From Geobacillus proteiniphilus (GTDB taxonomy: Bacteria; Bacillota; Bacilli; Bacillales; Anoxybacillaceae), in the NCBI RefSeq assembly GCF_001908025.1, contig NZ_MQMG01000004.1:1-64000 (forward strand): a DNA stretch of 64,000 nt. Direction: 5' to 3'. Made by a program: the position numbers and the translations under genes. This document shows positions 33,009 to 43,081 of the stretch, piece by piece. The notes beneath the pieces were generated by a model that was given only the letters and a program-made list of their open reading frames with translations, searched no databases and was not told where the DNA came from. Each line of letters begins with the position of its first letter. Position 1 is the stretch's first letter.

Positions 33009-33056
33009 GTTTCATAGTAGGCGAAACCAAAAAACTTTATAAGGAGATGGTGAGAA

Positions 33057-34067
33057 ATGAAAGCCGCCGTTGTTCACAAATTCAAGCAAAAACTTCAAAT
33101 TGAAGAAGTGGAGAAACCAAAACTAGGATATGGCGAAGTGCTTGTGAAAATTGAAGCTTGTGGCGTCTGCCATACCGATTTGCATGCGGCTCATGGGGAT
33201 TGGCCGGTAAAACCGAAACTTCCACTTATTCCTGGTCATGAAGGGGTAGGAATTGTTGTTGAGATCGGTGAGGGAGTGAAATCAATCCAAATTGGCGACC
33301 GTGTTGGCATTCCATGGTTATACTCAGCATGCGGTGAATGTGAATATTGTTTAAGCGGTCAAGAAACACTTTGTCCACATCAATTAAACGGTGGATACTC
33401 TGTCGATGGCAGTTATGCAGAATATTGCAAAGCCCCGGCCAATTATGTCGCACGAATTCCTAAAAACCTCGATCCCGTACAAGTTGCTCCTATTCTTTGT
33501 GCTGGGGTCACAACGTATAAAGCATTAAAAGTTTCAAATGCCAAGCCTGGCGAATGGGTCGCTATTTATGGAATCGGGGGATTGGGCCATATTGCTCTTC
33601 AATATGCCAAGGCAATGGGATTAAATGTTGTTGCTGTTGATATCAGTGATGAAAAGGCAGAACTTGCGGCAAAGTTGGGTGCTGATATTACGATCAATGG
33701 ATTGCAAGAAGACCCTGTAGCAGCCATTCGTGAAAAAGTAGGCGGAGTACAAGCGGCTATTAGCGTTGCTGTAACGAAAAAAGCGTTCGAACAAGCTTAT
33801 CAATCCGTGCGACGCGGCGGCTGCCTTGTCATAGTTGGACTGCCTCACGATGAACTGCCGATTCCTATTTTTGACACTGTATTAAATGGCGTTACGATAA
33901 AAGGTTCGATCGTCGGTACACGAAAAGATATGCAAGAAGCTCTAGATTTCGCCGCACGCGGAAAAGTTCGCCCTATTGTGGAAGCGGTACCATTAGAAAA
34001 AATTAACGAAGTATTTGAACGGATGGAAAAAGGTCAAATCAATGGCCGCGTTGTTTTAACAATGTAA
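33057..34067 (+). CDS. adhT: Zinc-dependent alcohol dehydrogenase ADH-T
   Basis: The 336-residue medium-chain dehydrogenase oxidises ethanol and other primary alcohols with NAD+. Catalytic zinc ligands are in [15 protein letters not shown] and [12 protein letters not shown]; the structural zinc site is [15 protein letters not shown]; the NAD fold has [17 protein letters not shown]. It is very close to the ADH-T enzyme of G. stearothermophilus. AAGGAGATGG precedes the ATG. A sigma-54 promoter lies just upstream, tying it to the nearby regulator. Confidence 0.96.
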   Translation: MKAAVVHKFKQKLQIEEVEKPKLGYGEVLVKIEACGVCHTDLHAAHGDWPVKPKLPLIPGHEGVGIVVEIGEGVKSIQIGDRVGIPWLYSACGECEYCLSGQETLCPHQLNGGYSVDGSYAEYCKAPANYVARIPKNLDPVQVAPILCAGVTTYKALKVSNAKPGEWVAIYGIGGLGHIALQYAKAMGLNVVAVDISDEKAELAAKLGADITINGLQEDPVAAIREKVGGVQAAISVAVTKKAFEQAYQSVRRGGCLVIVGLPHDELPIPIFDTVLNGVTIKGSIVGTRKDMQEALDFAARGKVRPIVEAVPLEKINEVFERMEKGQINGRVVLTM

Positions 34068-34393
34068 CACAAAGCAGCAGAAGAACAACCCTAAATTTCC
34101 TAGAGGAACGATGGAAAATAGCGATTTTTTCGGCATTGTCTGTTTTTGGTTTAGGAGTGGATTGATATCATAAGGTTTCCCATTTTGAGAAATCGACCTG
34201 TTCCACCACAACGCCTATCATCTGCTTTCTAGAAAACATTACGGTGCCTATTATATCAAGCTCTTAGGGGACGATTCCCCCTCCCCTAAGAGCAGCTACT
34301 TTATAAGACGCAATGGCCATAAGAGTATATCTGAATGGAAAATAGCTTAATTTAAACATCTTTCTGAAACTTTATGACACAAGGAGGATGCAA
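34068..34393. other. Intergenic stretch between adhT and aldehyde dehydrogenase
   Basis: No gene. A strong hairpin, CTCTTAGGGG (34261-34270) with CCCCTAAGAG (34283-34292), stands about 100 bases before the aldehyde dehydrogenase and could terminate or attenuate; it lacks a T-run. No good sigma-54 promoter was found here; TGGAAAATAGCTTAA near 34337 is only a weak match. Confidence 0.55.
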
Positions 34394-35911
34394 ATGATTT
34401 ACAGCAAACCAGGCGAAAAAGATGCAAAAGTTCAGTTCAAAACAAGATACGATAACTATATTAACGGAGAATGGATACCGCCTATTTCGGGTCGATATTT
34501 CCAAAATATTACACCCATAACAGGAGAAGTATTTTGTGAAGTAGCACGCTCGCAGGCTGAGGATATTGAATTGGCGTTAGATGCAGCACACGCGGCAAAA
34601 GAAGCTTGGGGAAAAACATCACCGGCTGACAGAGCGTTGATTTTAAATAAAATCGCTGATCGAATGGAAGAAAACTTAGAAATGTTAGCGGTTGCCGAAA
34701 CATGGGATAACGGCAAACCAATCCGTGAAACATTAAACGCTGACCTTCCTTTAGCCATCGATCATTTTCGTTATTTCGCTGGAGCCATACGCGCTCAAGA
34801 AGGAACAATCAGCCAAATTGACGACGATACGATCGCGTACCATTTTTATGAACCACTCGGCGTTGTCGGGCAAATTATCCCATGGAATTTTCCATTATTG
34901 ATGGCAGCATGGAAAATTGCTCCTGCGCTTGCTGCCGGAAACTGCATTGTGCTAAAACCAGCTGAACAAACTCCAACATCGATTATGGTGCTTATGGAGT
35001 TGATTGGTGATCTGTTGCCGCCTGGAGTGCTCAATGTTGTCAACGGGTTCGGATTAGAAGCTGGCAAACCATTAGCTTCTAGTCCACGTATCGCCAAAAT
35101 CGCATTTACCGGTGAAACAACGACAGGGCGGCTGATTATGCAGTACGCTTCACAAAATATTATTCCTGTTACACTGGAATTGGGCGGCAAATCCCCAAAC
35201 ATCTTCTTTCCCGATGTAATGGAAAAAGACGATGACTTTTTAGATAAAGCGATTGAAGGATTTGTCATGTTCGCTTTAAACCAGGGCGAGGTTTGTACGT
35301 GCCCTTCTCGTGCTCTCATCCATGAGTCCATTTATGACGAATTTATGGAGCGCGCTCTTGAACGCGTGAAAAAGATTCGAACAGGAAATCCACTTGATAC
35401 AAGCACAATGATGGGAGCACAAGCTTCAGCAGAACAAATGGAAAAAATTCTTGCATACATTGATATTGGAAAACAAGAGGGCGCCGAATGCCTAATTGGC
35501 GGCGAAAAAAACATAATCCCTGGATTCGAAAACGGGTATTATATCAAGCCAACCGTATTTAAAGGACATAATAAAATGCGTATTTTCCAAGAAGAAATTT
35601 TCGGTCCAGTAGTCTCAGTGACAACATTTAAAGATGAACAGGAAGCTTTGGAGATCGCTAATGATACGTTGTACGGCCTTGGTGCCGGGGTATGGACGAG
35701 AAACATCAACTTGGCTTACCGTTTCGGAAGAGGCATTCAGGCAGGAAGAGTTTGGACAAATTGCTACCATGCTTATCCGGCCCATGCTGCTTTTGGAGGA
35801 TACAAACAATCTGGGATCGGCCGTGAAACCCATCATATGATGTTAGCGCACTATCAACAAACGAAAAATTTACTCGTTAGCTACAATCCAAAACCATTAG
35901 GATTTTTCTGA
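34394..35911 (+). CDS. Aldehyde dehydrogenase (AcoD/ExaC/AldB type)
   Basis: The 505-residue NAD-linked enzyme has the [22 protein letters not shown] block, KPAEQTPTS, the catalytic Glu in LELGGKSPN and the catalytic Cys in [13 protein letters not shown]. The last is specific to the acetaldehyde-oxidising AcoD/ExaC/AldB group. The ATG at 34394 has AAGGAGG six bases upstream; the ATG at 34388 abuts it. It should take acetaldehyde from ADH-T to acetate. Confidence 0.93.
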   Translation: MIYSKPGEKDAKVQFKTRYDNYINGEWIPPISGRYFQNITPITGEVFCEVARSQAEDIELALDAAHAAKEAWGKTSPADRALILNKIADRMEENLEMLAVAETWDNGKPIRETLNADLPLAIDHFRYFAGAIRAQEGTISQIDDDTIAYHFYEPLGVVGQIIPWNFPLLMAAWKIAPALAAGNCIVLKPAEQTPTSIMVLMELIGDLLPPGVLNVVNGFGLEAGKPLASSPRIAKIAFTGETTTGRLIMQYASQNIIPVTLELGGKSPNIFFPDVMEKDDDFLDKAIEGFVMFALNQGEVCTCPSRALIHESIYDEFMERALERVKKIRTGNPLDTSTMMGAQASAEQMEKILAYIDIGKQEGAECLIGGEKNIIPGFENGYYIKPTVFKGHNKMRIFQEEIFGPVVSVTTFKDEQEALEIANDTLYGLGAGVWTRNINLAYRFGRGIQAGRVWTNCYHAYPAHAAFGGYKQSGIGRETHHMMLAHYQQTKNLLVSYNPKPLGFF

Positions 35912-35925
35912 TCAATCAAGCAACA

Positions 35926-35975
35926 AAAAGCTGATCCGAAAGTCGTTTACGCTTTTGGATCAGCTCCTTTTTCTT
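35926..35975. terminator. Bidirectional terminator
   Basis: AGCTGATCC-GAAAG pairs with CTTTT-GGATCAGCT, with T-rich runs on both sides (CTTTTTCTTTT on plus, TTTTTG on minus). It serves the aldehyde dehydrogenase and the convergent response regulator, whose last codons lie within it. Confidence 0.85.
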
Positions 35976-37401
35976 TTAATAAATATCTCAATGTTCGTAC
36001 GCTGATATTTAATCGATCTGCTGCTTCTTTACGATTTCCTAACGTTTCTTTTAACATTTTCATTACAAAAGATCGGCCGATTTTAGTTTCTAGTTCTTTC
36101 ACTGAAGATATTACTTGTTCAAGATCTAATCGATCACTGTTTTTCCATAGTGCTAGCACACCATTCATCCATTTTTGCAAATAAGCTTCTAAGTCTTCTA
36201 CTTCATCTTTTGTACTTCGCTTGTTATTCGATACTTGCCCTAAATGCAACGGAACCTTAAGCTTCTCCGGCAAATAATCAACGGTGATCACCTCTGTTTC
36301 TCCTTCCGCTAGAGTTACCGCCCTTTTAACAACATTATACAATTCTCTCACATTCCCCGGCCAATGATACTGTTTCATACGGGAAATACAGTCCTCTGAA
36401 AACGATAGAGGTGTATTTAGTTTTTTTAAAAAATAATCAATCAAAATTGGAAGATCTTCGAGCCGCTCTCGAAGCGGAGGAATGGTAAGTTTCACAACAT
36501 CTAATCTATATAATAAATCCTCTCTAAACGTCTTCTCCTCGACCGCTTTTGCCAGATTGACATGCGAAGCAGCAATAATGCGTGTATTCGTTTTGCGGAT
36601 CGTTTCACCCCCGACGCGAATATACTCCCCTGTTTCTAGCACTCTTAACAGTTTTACTTGCGTCGCGAGAGACGCTTCTCCAATTTCATCTAAAAATAAC
36701 GTGCCACGGTTAGCAATTTCAAAAATCCCCTTTTTCTCCTTTACCGCTCCTGTGAACGCTCCTTTTTCATGTCCAAACAATTCGCTTTCTAACAGTGTTT
36801 CCGAAACAGCGCCACAATTCACCCCAATAAAAGGCTGGTCATAGCGCATGCTCGCGTTGTGGATAAAATGAGCGAGCACTTCTTTTCCAGTCCCCGTCTC
36901 TCCTTCAATCAACACGTTCACATTTTTTTTCGCAATTTTATAAGCCAATTTAAGCAAATCATTCATCTCTTTATTTGTTCCAACAATGAAACCGAGCGTC
37001 TCAGCCAGCTTATACATATCATCTTGGGATGAAAGAGGACCATCACTTAATAATTCATCGATTAATCGCTCTAACTGTTCAATATCGTCAAACGGCTTTT
37101 CAATATAGTCGTTTGCTCCATGTTTAATCGCTTCAACCGCTGTCTTTACTGTGCTATAGCCTGTCATTACAACAGCTTTACAAGAAGGACATGAGCGTTT
37201 TAACTGTTTTAATAAATTTAAACCATTTGCATCTGGAAGTTTCACATCGATGAAAGCAAGATCAAACTTGTATTGTTGAATCAACTGAAAAAAATCTTCC
37301 CCACTAAATCCAAGCTTAACCTTGTTCCCTCTTCCTTCTAATAAATGTTGGAAAAACGTCCCAACTTCCCTTTCATCATCAATAACTAAAATATTCCCCA
37401 C
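35947..37401 (-). CDS. Sigma-54-dependent response regulator (NtrC/AtoC type)
   Basis: The 484-residue protein has a receiver domain with DD near residue 8, phosphoacceptor Asp52 (FIDVKLP) and Lys in IEKPFDD; an AAA+ domain with GETGTGKE, the sigma-54 contact GAFTGA, Walker B LDEIGEAS and arginine-finger region REDLLYRLDVV; and a Fis helix-turn-helix (NRKEAADRLNISVRTLRYLL). The GTG start at 37401 has GGGGGGAG upstream, 12 bases from the kinase stop. It should activate the sigma-54 promoter of adhT. Confidence 0.93.
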   Translation of the reverse strand: MGNILVIDDEREVGTFFQHLLEGRGNKVKLGFSGEDFFQLIQQYKFDLAFIDVKLPDANGLNLLKQLKRSCPSCKAVVMTGYSTVKTAVEAIKHGANDYIEKPFDDIEQLERLIDELLSDGPLSSQDDMYKLAETLGFIVGTNKEMNDLLKLAYKIAKKNVNVLIEGETGTGKEVLAHFIHNASMRYDQPFIGVNCGAVSETLLESELFGHEKGAFTGAVKEKKGIFEIANRGTLFLDEIGEASLATQVKLLRVLETGEYIRVGGETIRKTNTRIIAASHVNLAKAVEEKTFREDLLYRLDVVKLTIPPLRERLEDLPILIDYFLKKLNTPLSFSEDCISRMKQYHWPGNVRELYNVVKRAVTLAEGETEVITVDYLPEKLKVPLHLGQVSNNKRSTKDEVEDLEAYLQKWMNGVLALWKNSDRLDLEQVISSVKELETKIGRSFVMKMLKETLGNRKEAADRLNISVRTLRYLLKEKGADPKA

Positions 37402-37413
37402 TCATCTCCCCCC

Positions 37414-39066
37414 TTATTTCTTTTTTGGAAGTTTTAATATAAACTCACTTCCTTTACCAAGTTCGCTGACCACCTCAATCGTTCCACCGTGCGCCTCAGC
37501 AATCCCTAAACTGACAGACAGCCCAAGTCCGGTTCCCTTCCCTGGCCTCTTCGTTGTAAAAAATGGATTAAAAATCTCCTGTAAATATTGTTCTTCTATT
37601 CCTTTTCCGTTGTCACGAACCGATAGAACAACCCAATGCTCTCCAGCTTCAACGATCGACTTTGTTTCTATAACAATGATTTTCTCTGGAATATCTATCT
37701 CTTCAAGCGCATCTTTAGCATTTATTAATAAATTTAAAACTATTTGGCTTATCTGTTGTACGTTTCCCTCAATCAATTCAATGGAAACGTCTAATCTTTT
37801 TTGAATAATAATATTTTGTTTACAAATTTGATCACCAATTAACCCTAATACTTGTTCAACGGCATCATTTATAGAACAGTCCTCGAATCTATATTCATCT
37901 TGCCTTGAAAATGTTAATAAATTTTGAATAATAGTTTTACAACGCTTCCCGCATGAATAAATATCAAATAGCAGTTTATATATACGATCATCTTTTGAAA
38001 AAGACCTCAACAACAGTTGGGCATTGCCAAGAATGGCGGTGAGAGGGTTATTCAATTCGTGCGCAATTCCAGCAGCCATTTCCCCAATTGCAGCTAACTT
38101 TCCTGATTGAACAAGTTGGGCTTCAATCTGCAATTTTTCAGTAATGTCATTGAGATACATAATAACAGCGTACATATTTTGTTTTTCATTTAAGACGGGA
38201 TAAGAACGCAATTCACATACCCGCTGTTGGATGTGAATACGCCGATGAACAGGTTTTTTTGTTTCTAAAATTTCCACGATCGGGCTTTCCTTCGGATTGA
38301 TTGATAACAATTTACATATATCCTTTTTATACAAGTCACCTTGAAAAAATTCGTTAGCTGCATCGTTATATCGCAAAACATTCCCTTCTAGGTCGATGAG
38401 GAATATCATTTCTGAAACAGCACGGAACGTTTCTTCCCATTCTTTTTTACTGGTAAGTACTTCATTATAAAGACGGGCATTTTCAATGCAAACTGCCAGT
38501 TGGTCGCAAAATTGCTGAAAAAAGGACAGATCATCTTCATCATACACCACTTTTTCCTTGCTTCCTATACTCAGTACCCCGATCACCTTCCCTTTGCTAA
38601 TAAGGGGGATCAATAACACGCTGCGAATTCCCAAGGCGTTATATACAGCTACTTCGACATACAAATCTTCGTCTTCTTCTATTTGATAAAAAATTTTTTC
38701 GAGCGATTGTATGACTTGCCAATAGAGCGATCGCTCTTTTGGCAAAACAAAACCAATAGGAAAATACAAAGAGTGAGCGGGATATACATTTGTTAACACT
38801 AATTTATGATTTTCACATAACGATAAGCTGATTCGTTCCACTGGAAAAATTGTTTTCAATTTATCTATACTATTTTTTAACATTTCATCCATTGACATAT
38901 CAATATTAAAACTTTTGGTAATATCATTAATAATCTCCAACTGCATATTTTTCTTTTTTAACTCTATCACCATCTTTTTTAATTCTGTGTAATAACTTTT
39001 TTTCGAAGATTGAACTCCTGTTAAAAGGCTAATGAGCTGTTGCCGGTCATTCATTTTGTTTACCAC
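37414..39066 (-). CDS. Soluble sensor histidine kinase (GAF-PAS-HisKA-HATPase)
   Basis: The roughly 550-residue kinase has no membrane segment. A coiled N-terminus is followed by a GAF domain (about 65-200, ending DQLAVCIENARLYN), a PAS domain (about 205-315), the phospho-His in IAHELNNPLTAIL, and the ATP-binding N, G1 and G2 boxes (INAKDALEE, DNGKGI, GTGLGLS). It must sense a cytosolic signal. The frame begins with GTG 39066, overlapping the iron-ADH stop; ATG 39054 is also possible. It forms an operon with the iron-ADH and the response regulator. Confidence 0.9.
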   Translation of the reverse strand: MVNKMNDRQQLISLLTGVQSSKKSYYTELKKMVIELKKKNMQLEIINDITKSFNIDMSMDEMLKNSIDKLKTIFPVERISLSLCENHKLVLTNVYPAHSLYFPIGFVLPKERSLYWQVIQSLEKIFYQIEEDEDLYVEVAVYNALGIRSVLLIPLISKGKVIGVLSIGSKEKVVYDEDDLSFFQQFCDQLAVCIENARLYNEVLTSKKEWEETFRAVSEMIFLIDLEGNVLRYNDAANEFFQGDLYKKDICKLLSINPKESPIVEILETKKPVHRRIHIQQRVCELRSYPVLNEKQNMYAVIMYLNDITEKLQIEAQLVQSGKLAAIGEMAAGIAHELNNPLTAILGNAQLLLRSFSKDDRIYKLLFDIYSCGKRCKTIIQNLLTFSRQDEYRFEDCSINDAVEQVLGLIGDQICKQNIIIQKRLDVSIELIEGNVQQISQIVLNLLINAKDALEEIDIPEKIIVIETKSIVEAGEHWVVLSVRDNGKGIEEQYLQEIFNPFFTTKRPGKGTGLGLSVSLGIAEAHGGTIEVVSELGKGSEFILKLPKKK

Positions 39067-40208
39067 GCCTTTCTGAATATTCCTTCAATTTCTTCTACAG
39101 TGATATCACGAGGGTTGGTGATCATACATGCGTCATGAAAGGCAACCAAACTCATTTTCCGTATTTCTTCTTGTTTCACTCCTATATCAGATAATCGCTG
39201 TGGCACCCCAATATCCTCTGCCAATTGTTTTACATATTCAATTGTTTTTCTTCCCGCTTCCATATAAGACATGCCACGAGTATCCATTCCGAGAAAACAA
39301 GCAATATCAGCAAATTTTTTCGGATTCGCCAACAGATTGAACTCCATCACATGCGGAAGCAATATAGAGTTTATATCCCCATGAAGAAGAGGATACCTTC
39401 CCCCGACAGCATGGGACATTGCATGAACAGCGCCTAAAATCGCGTTAGAAAAAGCCAATCCTGCCTGCAAACTCGCCATTGCCATATTGGTTTTTGCCTC
39501 TTGGTTGATTTTAGAGGCGACAGAAGGGCGCAAATATTTTCCTACTAAAGAAATAGCGTTTTGAGCTTGAACGTCTGTAAGCGGTGTAGCTGCTAGACTT
39601 ACATACGCCTCAATGCCATGCGTTAAAACATCTAATCCTGTTGAGGCAGTTAAATGAGCGCTTTTTGTCGACAATGTTTCTGGATCAATAATTGCAATAT
39701 CAGGAATAAGAGATCGGGAAATGATCGTCATCTTTTTTTTCTCTTTTGTATTAACAATAACAGAAAATTGGGATACTTCTGATCCTGACCCTGCTGTTGT
39801 TGGAACCATCACTTGAGGAGGAAGGGGCAATTGAATTTTATCCACTCCCTCATATTCATGAATTTGTCCCCCGTTTGTAGCAAGAATGGCGACAGCCTTT
39901 GCGGCATCAATAGAACTGCCTCCACCGATTCCAATGATAGCATCGCATTCATTCTCAAGATATGCTTCACAGCCTTTTTTTACTTCTTCGTCCTTTGGAT
40001 TTATTGTTACATCACAAAATGTCGTGTATTTTAATCCTACTTGCCTGCAACTCTTAATGACAACATCGAGCCAACCAGCTTCCGTAACACCTGGATCGCT
40101 GACAATCAACACATTTGTCGCACCAAGCCTTAGACAACTTTCCCCTACTTGATGAATGGAACCGTTACCAAAAATCACTTCGGGCATCACGAACTTATGA
40201 ATGTTCAT
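39060..40208 (-). CDS. Iron-containing alcohol dehydrogenase (ErcA-like)
   Basis: The 382-residue group III dehydrogenase has GGGSSIDAAKA (NAD), PTTAGSGSEVSQFSVI, and the metal-binding HAMSHAVGG and HGDINSILLP histidines. Its reading frame overlaps the start of the sensor kinase. Iron-ADH homologues named ErcA sit with sensor kinases in the Pseudomonas ethanol-oxidation regulon and act in regulation, so this one may be a sensing enzyme rather than a bulk catalyst. GGGGGCACGAGG precedes the ATG. Confidence 0.92.
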   Translation of the reverse strand: MNIHKFVMPEVIFGNGSIHQVGESCLRLGATNVLIVSDPGVTEAGWLDVVIKSCRQVGLKYTTFCDVTINPKDEEVKKGCEAYLENECDAIIGIGGGSSIDAAKAVAILATNGGQIHEYEGVDKIQLPLPPQVMVPTTAGSGSEVSQFSVIVNTKEKKKMTIISRSLIPDIAIIDPETLSTKSAHLTASTGLDVLTHGIEAYVSLAATPLTDVQAQNAISLVGKYLRPSVASKINQEAKTNMAMASLQAGLAFSNAILGAVHAMSHAVGGRYPLLHGDINSILLPHVMEFNLLANPKKFADIACFLGMDTRGMSYMEAGRKTIEYVKQLAEDIGVPQRLSDIGVKQEEIRKMSLVAFHDACMITNPRDITVEEIEGIFRKAW

Positions 40209-40329
40209 CCTCGTGCCCCCTTATTGGCCATCTGCATTTTATTGCTCAACAACCTTATGTTTTAAGCACTCATTCGACATCCCGGATGAGAAATCCTCCT
40301 GATTTTCTGCAGGAGAAGGAGAAATGAGA

Positions 40330-40371
40330 AAGCGAGCGCCAACCCTCGTGAATGAAGGCGTACGCTCGCTT
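40330..40371 (-). terminator. Terminator after potABCD
   Basis: AGCGAGCG (40331-40338) and CGCTCGCT (40363-40370) pair; on the minus strand TTCTCATTTC follows. A smaller hairpin CTCCTG/CAGGAG lies at 40296-40315. The 190-base gap between potD and the iron-ADH start contains no gene. Confidence 0.6.
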
Positions 40372-40397
40372 CGCCGATAGAACGCTGCTTCGTTTGT

Positions 40398-41471
40398 TTA
40401 TTTTTGCTGCATCTTAAACTCCAAAAACAGCTCGTTGTAGTAGGCGAGCATTCGCTTTCCTAAGTTTTCGTACACTTCGAGATGCCCTGCTGAATCCAAA
40501 TCGGGGTAAAAGCGCCGATCGCCCGCGATGTCTTTTGGCAAATAGGCAAGCGCCTTTTTATTCGGCGTCGAATAGCCGACATACTCGGCGTTTTGCGCCG
40601 CGTGTTTCGGGTCGAGCATAAAATTGATAAACGCGTGCGCTCCTTCGATGTTTTTCGCTGTTTTCGGAATGACCATGTTGTCAAACCATAGGTTGGATCC
40701 TTCTTTCGGCACGACATAGTCGAGCTTGTCGTTTTCGGAAATAATTTCCGCCGCATCACCCGACCAAACGACGCCAATGGCCGCCTCTTCATTAGCGAGA
40801 AGCAGCTTGATTTCATCGCCGACAATCGCCTTCACATTCGGCATGAGTCGATCGAGTTTCCGCTTTGCTTCTTGCAAATGGGCTTTGTTCGTATCGTTAA
40901 GCGAATAGCCGAGGCTGTTTAACGCCATCCCCATCACTTCCCGCGCCCCATCGACAAGCAAAATTTGATTGCGCAAGTCCGGATCCCATAAGTCGTTCCA
41001 GCTTGTGATTGTCTTGCCGCCAAGCATCTCGCGGTTGTAGACGATGCCGACCGTTCCCCAAAAATACGGCACTGAATACCGGTTGTGCGGGTCAAACGGC
41101 AAGTTGAGGAACCGCGGTTCGATATATTGTAAATTCGGCAGCTTGTCGTGATCGAGCGGCAACAGCAGGTTTTCCTCGATCATTTTGCTGATGGCGTAGT
41201 CCGATGGAACGGCGACATCAAACGTCGCCCCGCCTTGGGCGATTTTCGCCATCATCGCCTCGTTGGAATCGAACGTTTGGTAAATCACTTTCCACCCTGT
41301 CTCTTTTTCAAACTCTCGAATGAGCGCAGGGTCGATGTAATCGCCCCAGTTGTAAACGGTCACCGTTTTGCCTCCGCCGTACCCTTCCGCTTCGTTCAAC
41401 CGGTGGGTGATGAACATGAGGACGAACGCCGCGATGAACACGGCCGCAAACCCTTGGACAAGCCGTTTCAC
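40398..41471 (-). CDS. potD: Spermidine/putrescine-binding protein PotD
   Basis: The 357-residue binding protein starts with an uncleaved-looking membrane anchor (LVQGFAAVFIAAFVLMF) and has no lipobox cysteine. The polyamine-binding fold is shown by VYNWGDYIDPALIREFE, FDVAVPSDYAISKMI, YFWGTVGIVYNREM and VVWSGDAAEII. The GTG start overlaps the potC stop. It delivers polyamines to PotBC. It is the last gene of potABCD. Confidence 0.94.
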   Translation of the reverse strand: MKRLVQGFAAVFIAAFVLMFITHRLNEAEGYGGGKTVTVYNWGDYIDPALIREFEKETGWKVIYQTFDSNEAMMAKIAQGGATFDVAVPSDYAISKMIEENLLLPLDHDKLPNLQYIEPRFLNLPFDPHNRYSVPYFWGTVGIVYNREMLGGKTITSWNDLWDPDLRNQILLVDGAREVMGMALNSLGYSLNDTNKAHLQEAKRKLDRLMPNVKAIVGDEIKLLLANEEAAIGVVWSGDAAEIISENDKLDYVVPKEGSNLWFDNMVIPKTAKNIEGAHAFINFMLDPKHAAQNAEYVGYSTPNKKALAYLPKDIAGDRRFYPDLDSAGHLEVYENLGKRMLAYYNELFLEFKMQQK

Positions 41472-42275
41472 CTACTTTCGCCCCCCTATCCCGTACATTC
41501 GGCCGCCTTTTTGGCTGAGCACATAATAACCGATGACAAGCAGCATCGTAAATAAAAATAGCAGCGTCGACAGCGCATTGATCGATAAGGAAATGCCCTG
41601 GCGCGCCCGCGAATAAATTTCCACCGATAGAGTCGAGAAACCATTTCCCGTGACAAAAAACGTCACGGCAAAGTCATCGAGCGAATACGTAAGCGCCATG
41701 AAAAAGCCCGCCCATATGCTTGGCGCCAAAAACGGCAGCACGACGCTTGACAGCACTTGCCAAGGCCCTGCTCCTAAATCTCTAGCCGCATCAATCAGCG
41801 TCGGGCTCATTTCCTCGAGTTTCGGCAGCACCATCAACACGACAATCGGCACGCTAAAAGCAATATGAGACAACAGCACGGACGTAAACCCAAGCTTGAT
41901 GCCGGCCACCGTAAACAGCAGCAAAAACGAAGCGCCGATGATGACATCCGGGCTGACGATCAGCACGTTGTTGAGGGCAAGAAGGGCGTTTTTCGTCCGC
42001 TGCCGCTTGACATAGTAAATGGCCAATGCCCCAATGACGCCTAAAATCGTCGCGATCGCCGCGGACAATAAGGCGATGACAAGCGTATTCAGCACGATCA
42101 TCAACAATCGATCGTCCGACAATACATCGCGGTACCATTCCAAGGTGAACGATTGAAAATCGTGCATCGCTCCGCCGCTGTTGAACGAATAATACATCAA
42201 ATACACAATCGGCGTATACATCACGGCAAACACAATCAAAAGATACACGCGCCCCCACCAATGCGTCCGTTTCAT
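41472..42275 (-). CDS. potC: Spermidine/putrescine permease PotC
   Basis: The 267-residue permease has six helices and the ABC importer EAA loop in [21 protein letters not shown], which contacts PotA. The ATG at 42275 overlaps the PotB stop (ATGA), which fixes the start. It pairs with PotB to form the channel. Confidence 0.95.
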   Translation of the reverse strand: MKRTHWWGRVYLLIVFAVMYTPIVYLMYYSFNSGGAMHDFQSFTLEWYRDVLSDDRLLMIVLNTLVIALLSAAIATILGVIGALAIYYVKRQRTKNALLALNNVLIVSPDVIIGASFLLLFTVAGIKLGFTSVLLSHIAFSVPIVVLMVLPKLEEMSPTLIDAARDLGAGPWQVLSSVVLPFLAPSIWAGFFMALTYSLDDFAVTFFVTGNGFSTLSVEIYSRARQGISLSINALSTLLFLFTMLLVIGYYVLSQKGGRMYGIGGRK

Positions 42276-43081
42276 CGGCTTCCCTCTTTCCTTCCGGTTC
42301 CTGTCAGGACGACAATGACGGCCATCGCCGCCATTAAAACAACCGCGATCGTCGCCCCCATCCCCCAATCTTGCGTGACAAGGAAGTGCTGCTCAATAGC
42401 GGTGCCAAGCGTAATGACGCGGTTGCCTGCGACAAGGCGCGTAATCATAAACAATGACAGCGCCGGGATGAACACCGCTTGGCAGCCGGCCTTCACCCCG
42501 CCAAGCGTGAGCGGGAAGACGACGCGGCGGAACGTCGTCCAAGCCGAAGCGCCCAAATCGCGGGCGGCATCAATGAGTGACGGCGGCAATTCTTCAAGAG
42601 CATTAAAAATCGGCAGCACCATAAACGGAATAAAAATGTACACCGATACAAACACAAAGCTGAAATCGGTAAACAACAGCTGCCGCGGCCCGACGCCGAG
42701 CGTCTGCAACAGAGCGTTGGCCAACCCGTACGTGCCGAACAGCCCTAAAAACGCATACACCTTCAGCAGCAAATTCACCCACATCGGCAAAATAAGCAAC
42801 AACAGCCATAACTGCTTGTGCCTCGTCTTTGTCAGCCAATAGGCGGTTGGATAGCCAATCAACAGCGACACAAGGGTAATCAAAAACGCGTACCAAAACG
42901 AATACGCCATCATTTTCAAATAAATGGGCGTCAACACTTTTTCATAATTCGCCACCGTCCAATGTCCGTCTATATCCAAAAACGATTCATATAATAAAAA
43001 GACGATCGGAGCGATGACAAACAACACCAACCAAATGCCATAAGGGACTAAATACCAGTTCCGCCACGCCCGTTCCGTCAT
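42272..43081 (-). CDS. potB: Spermidine/putrescine permease PotB
   Basis: The 269-residue permease has six helices and the EAA loop [21 protein letters not shown]. Its start ATG overlaps the potA stop by four bases and its stop overlaps potC in the same way, so translation is coupled throughout. Confidence 0.95.
   Translation of the reverse strand: MTERAWRNWYLVPYGIWLVLFVIAPIVFLLYESFLDIDGHWTVANYEKVLTPIYLKMMAYSFWYAFLITLVSLLIGYPTAYWLTKTRHKQLWLLLLILPMWVNLLLKVYAFLGLFGTYGLANALLQTLGVGPRQLLFTDFSFVFVSVYIFIPFMVLPIFNALEELPPSLIDAARDLGASAWTTFRRVVFPLTLGGVKAGCQAVFIPALSLFMITRLVAGNRVITLGTAIEQHFLVTQDWGMGATIAVVLMAAMAVIVVLTGTGRKEGSR

Noticed and set aside
34321-34345. Sigma-54 promoter for the aldehyde dehydrogenase
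   Set aside because: The best match lacks the GC of the -12 element (TTAA instead of TTGC); not good enough to annotate.
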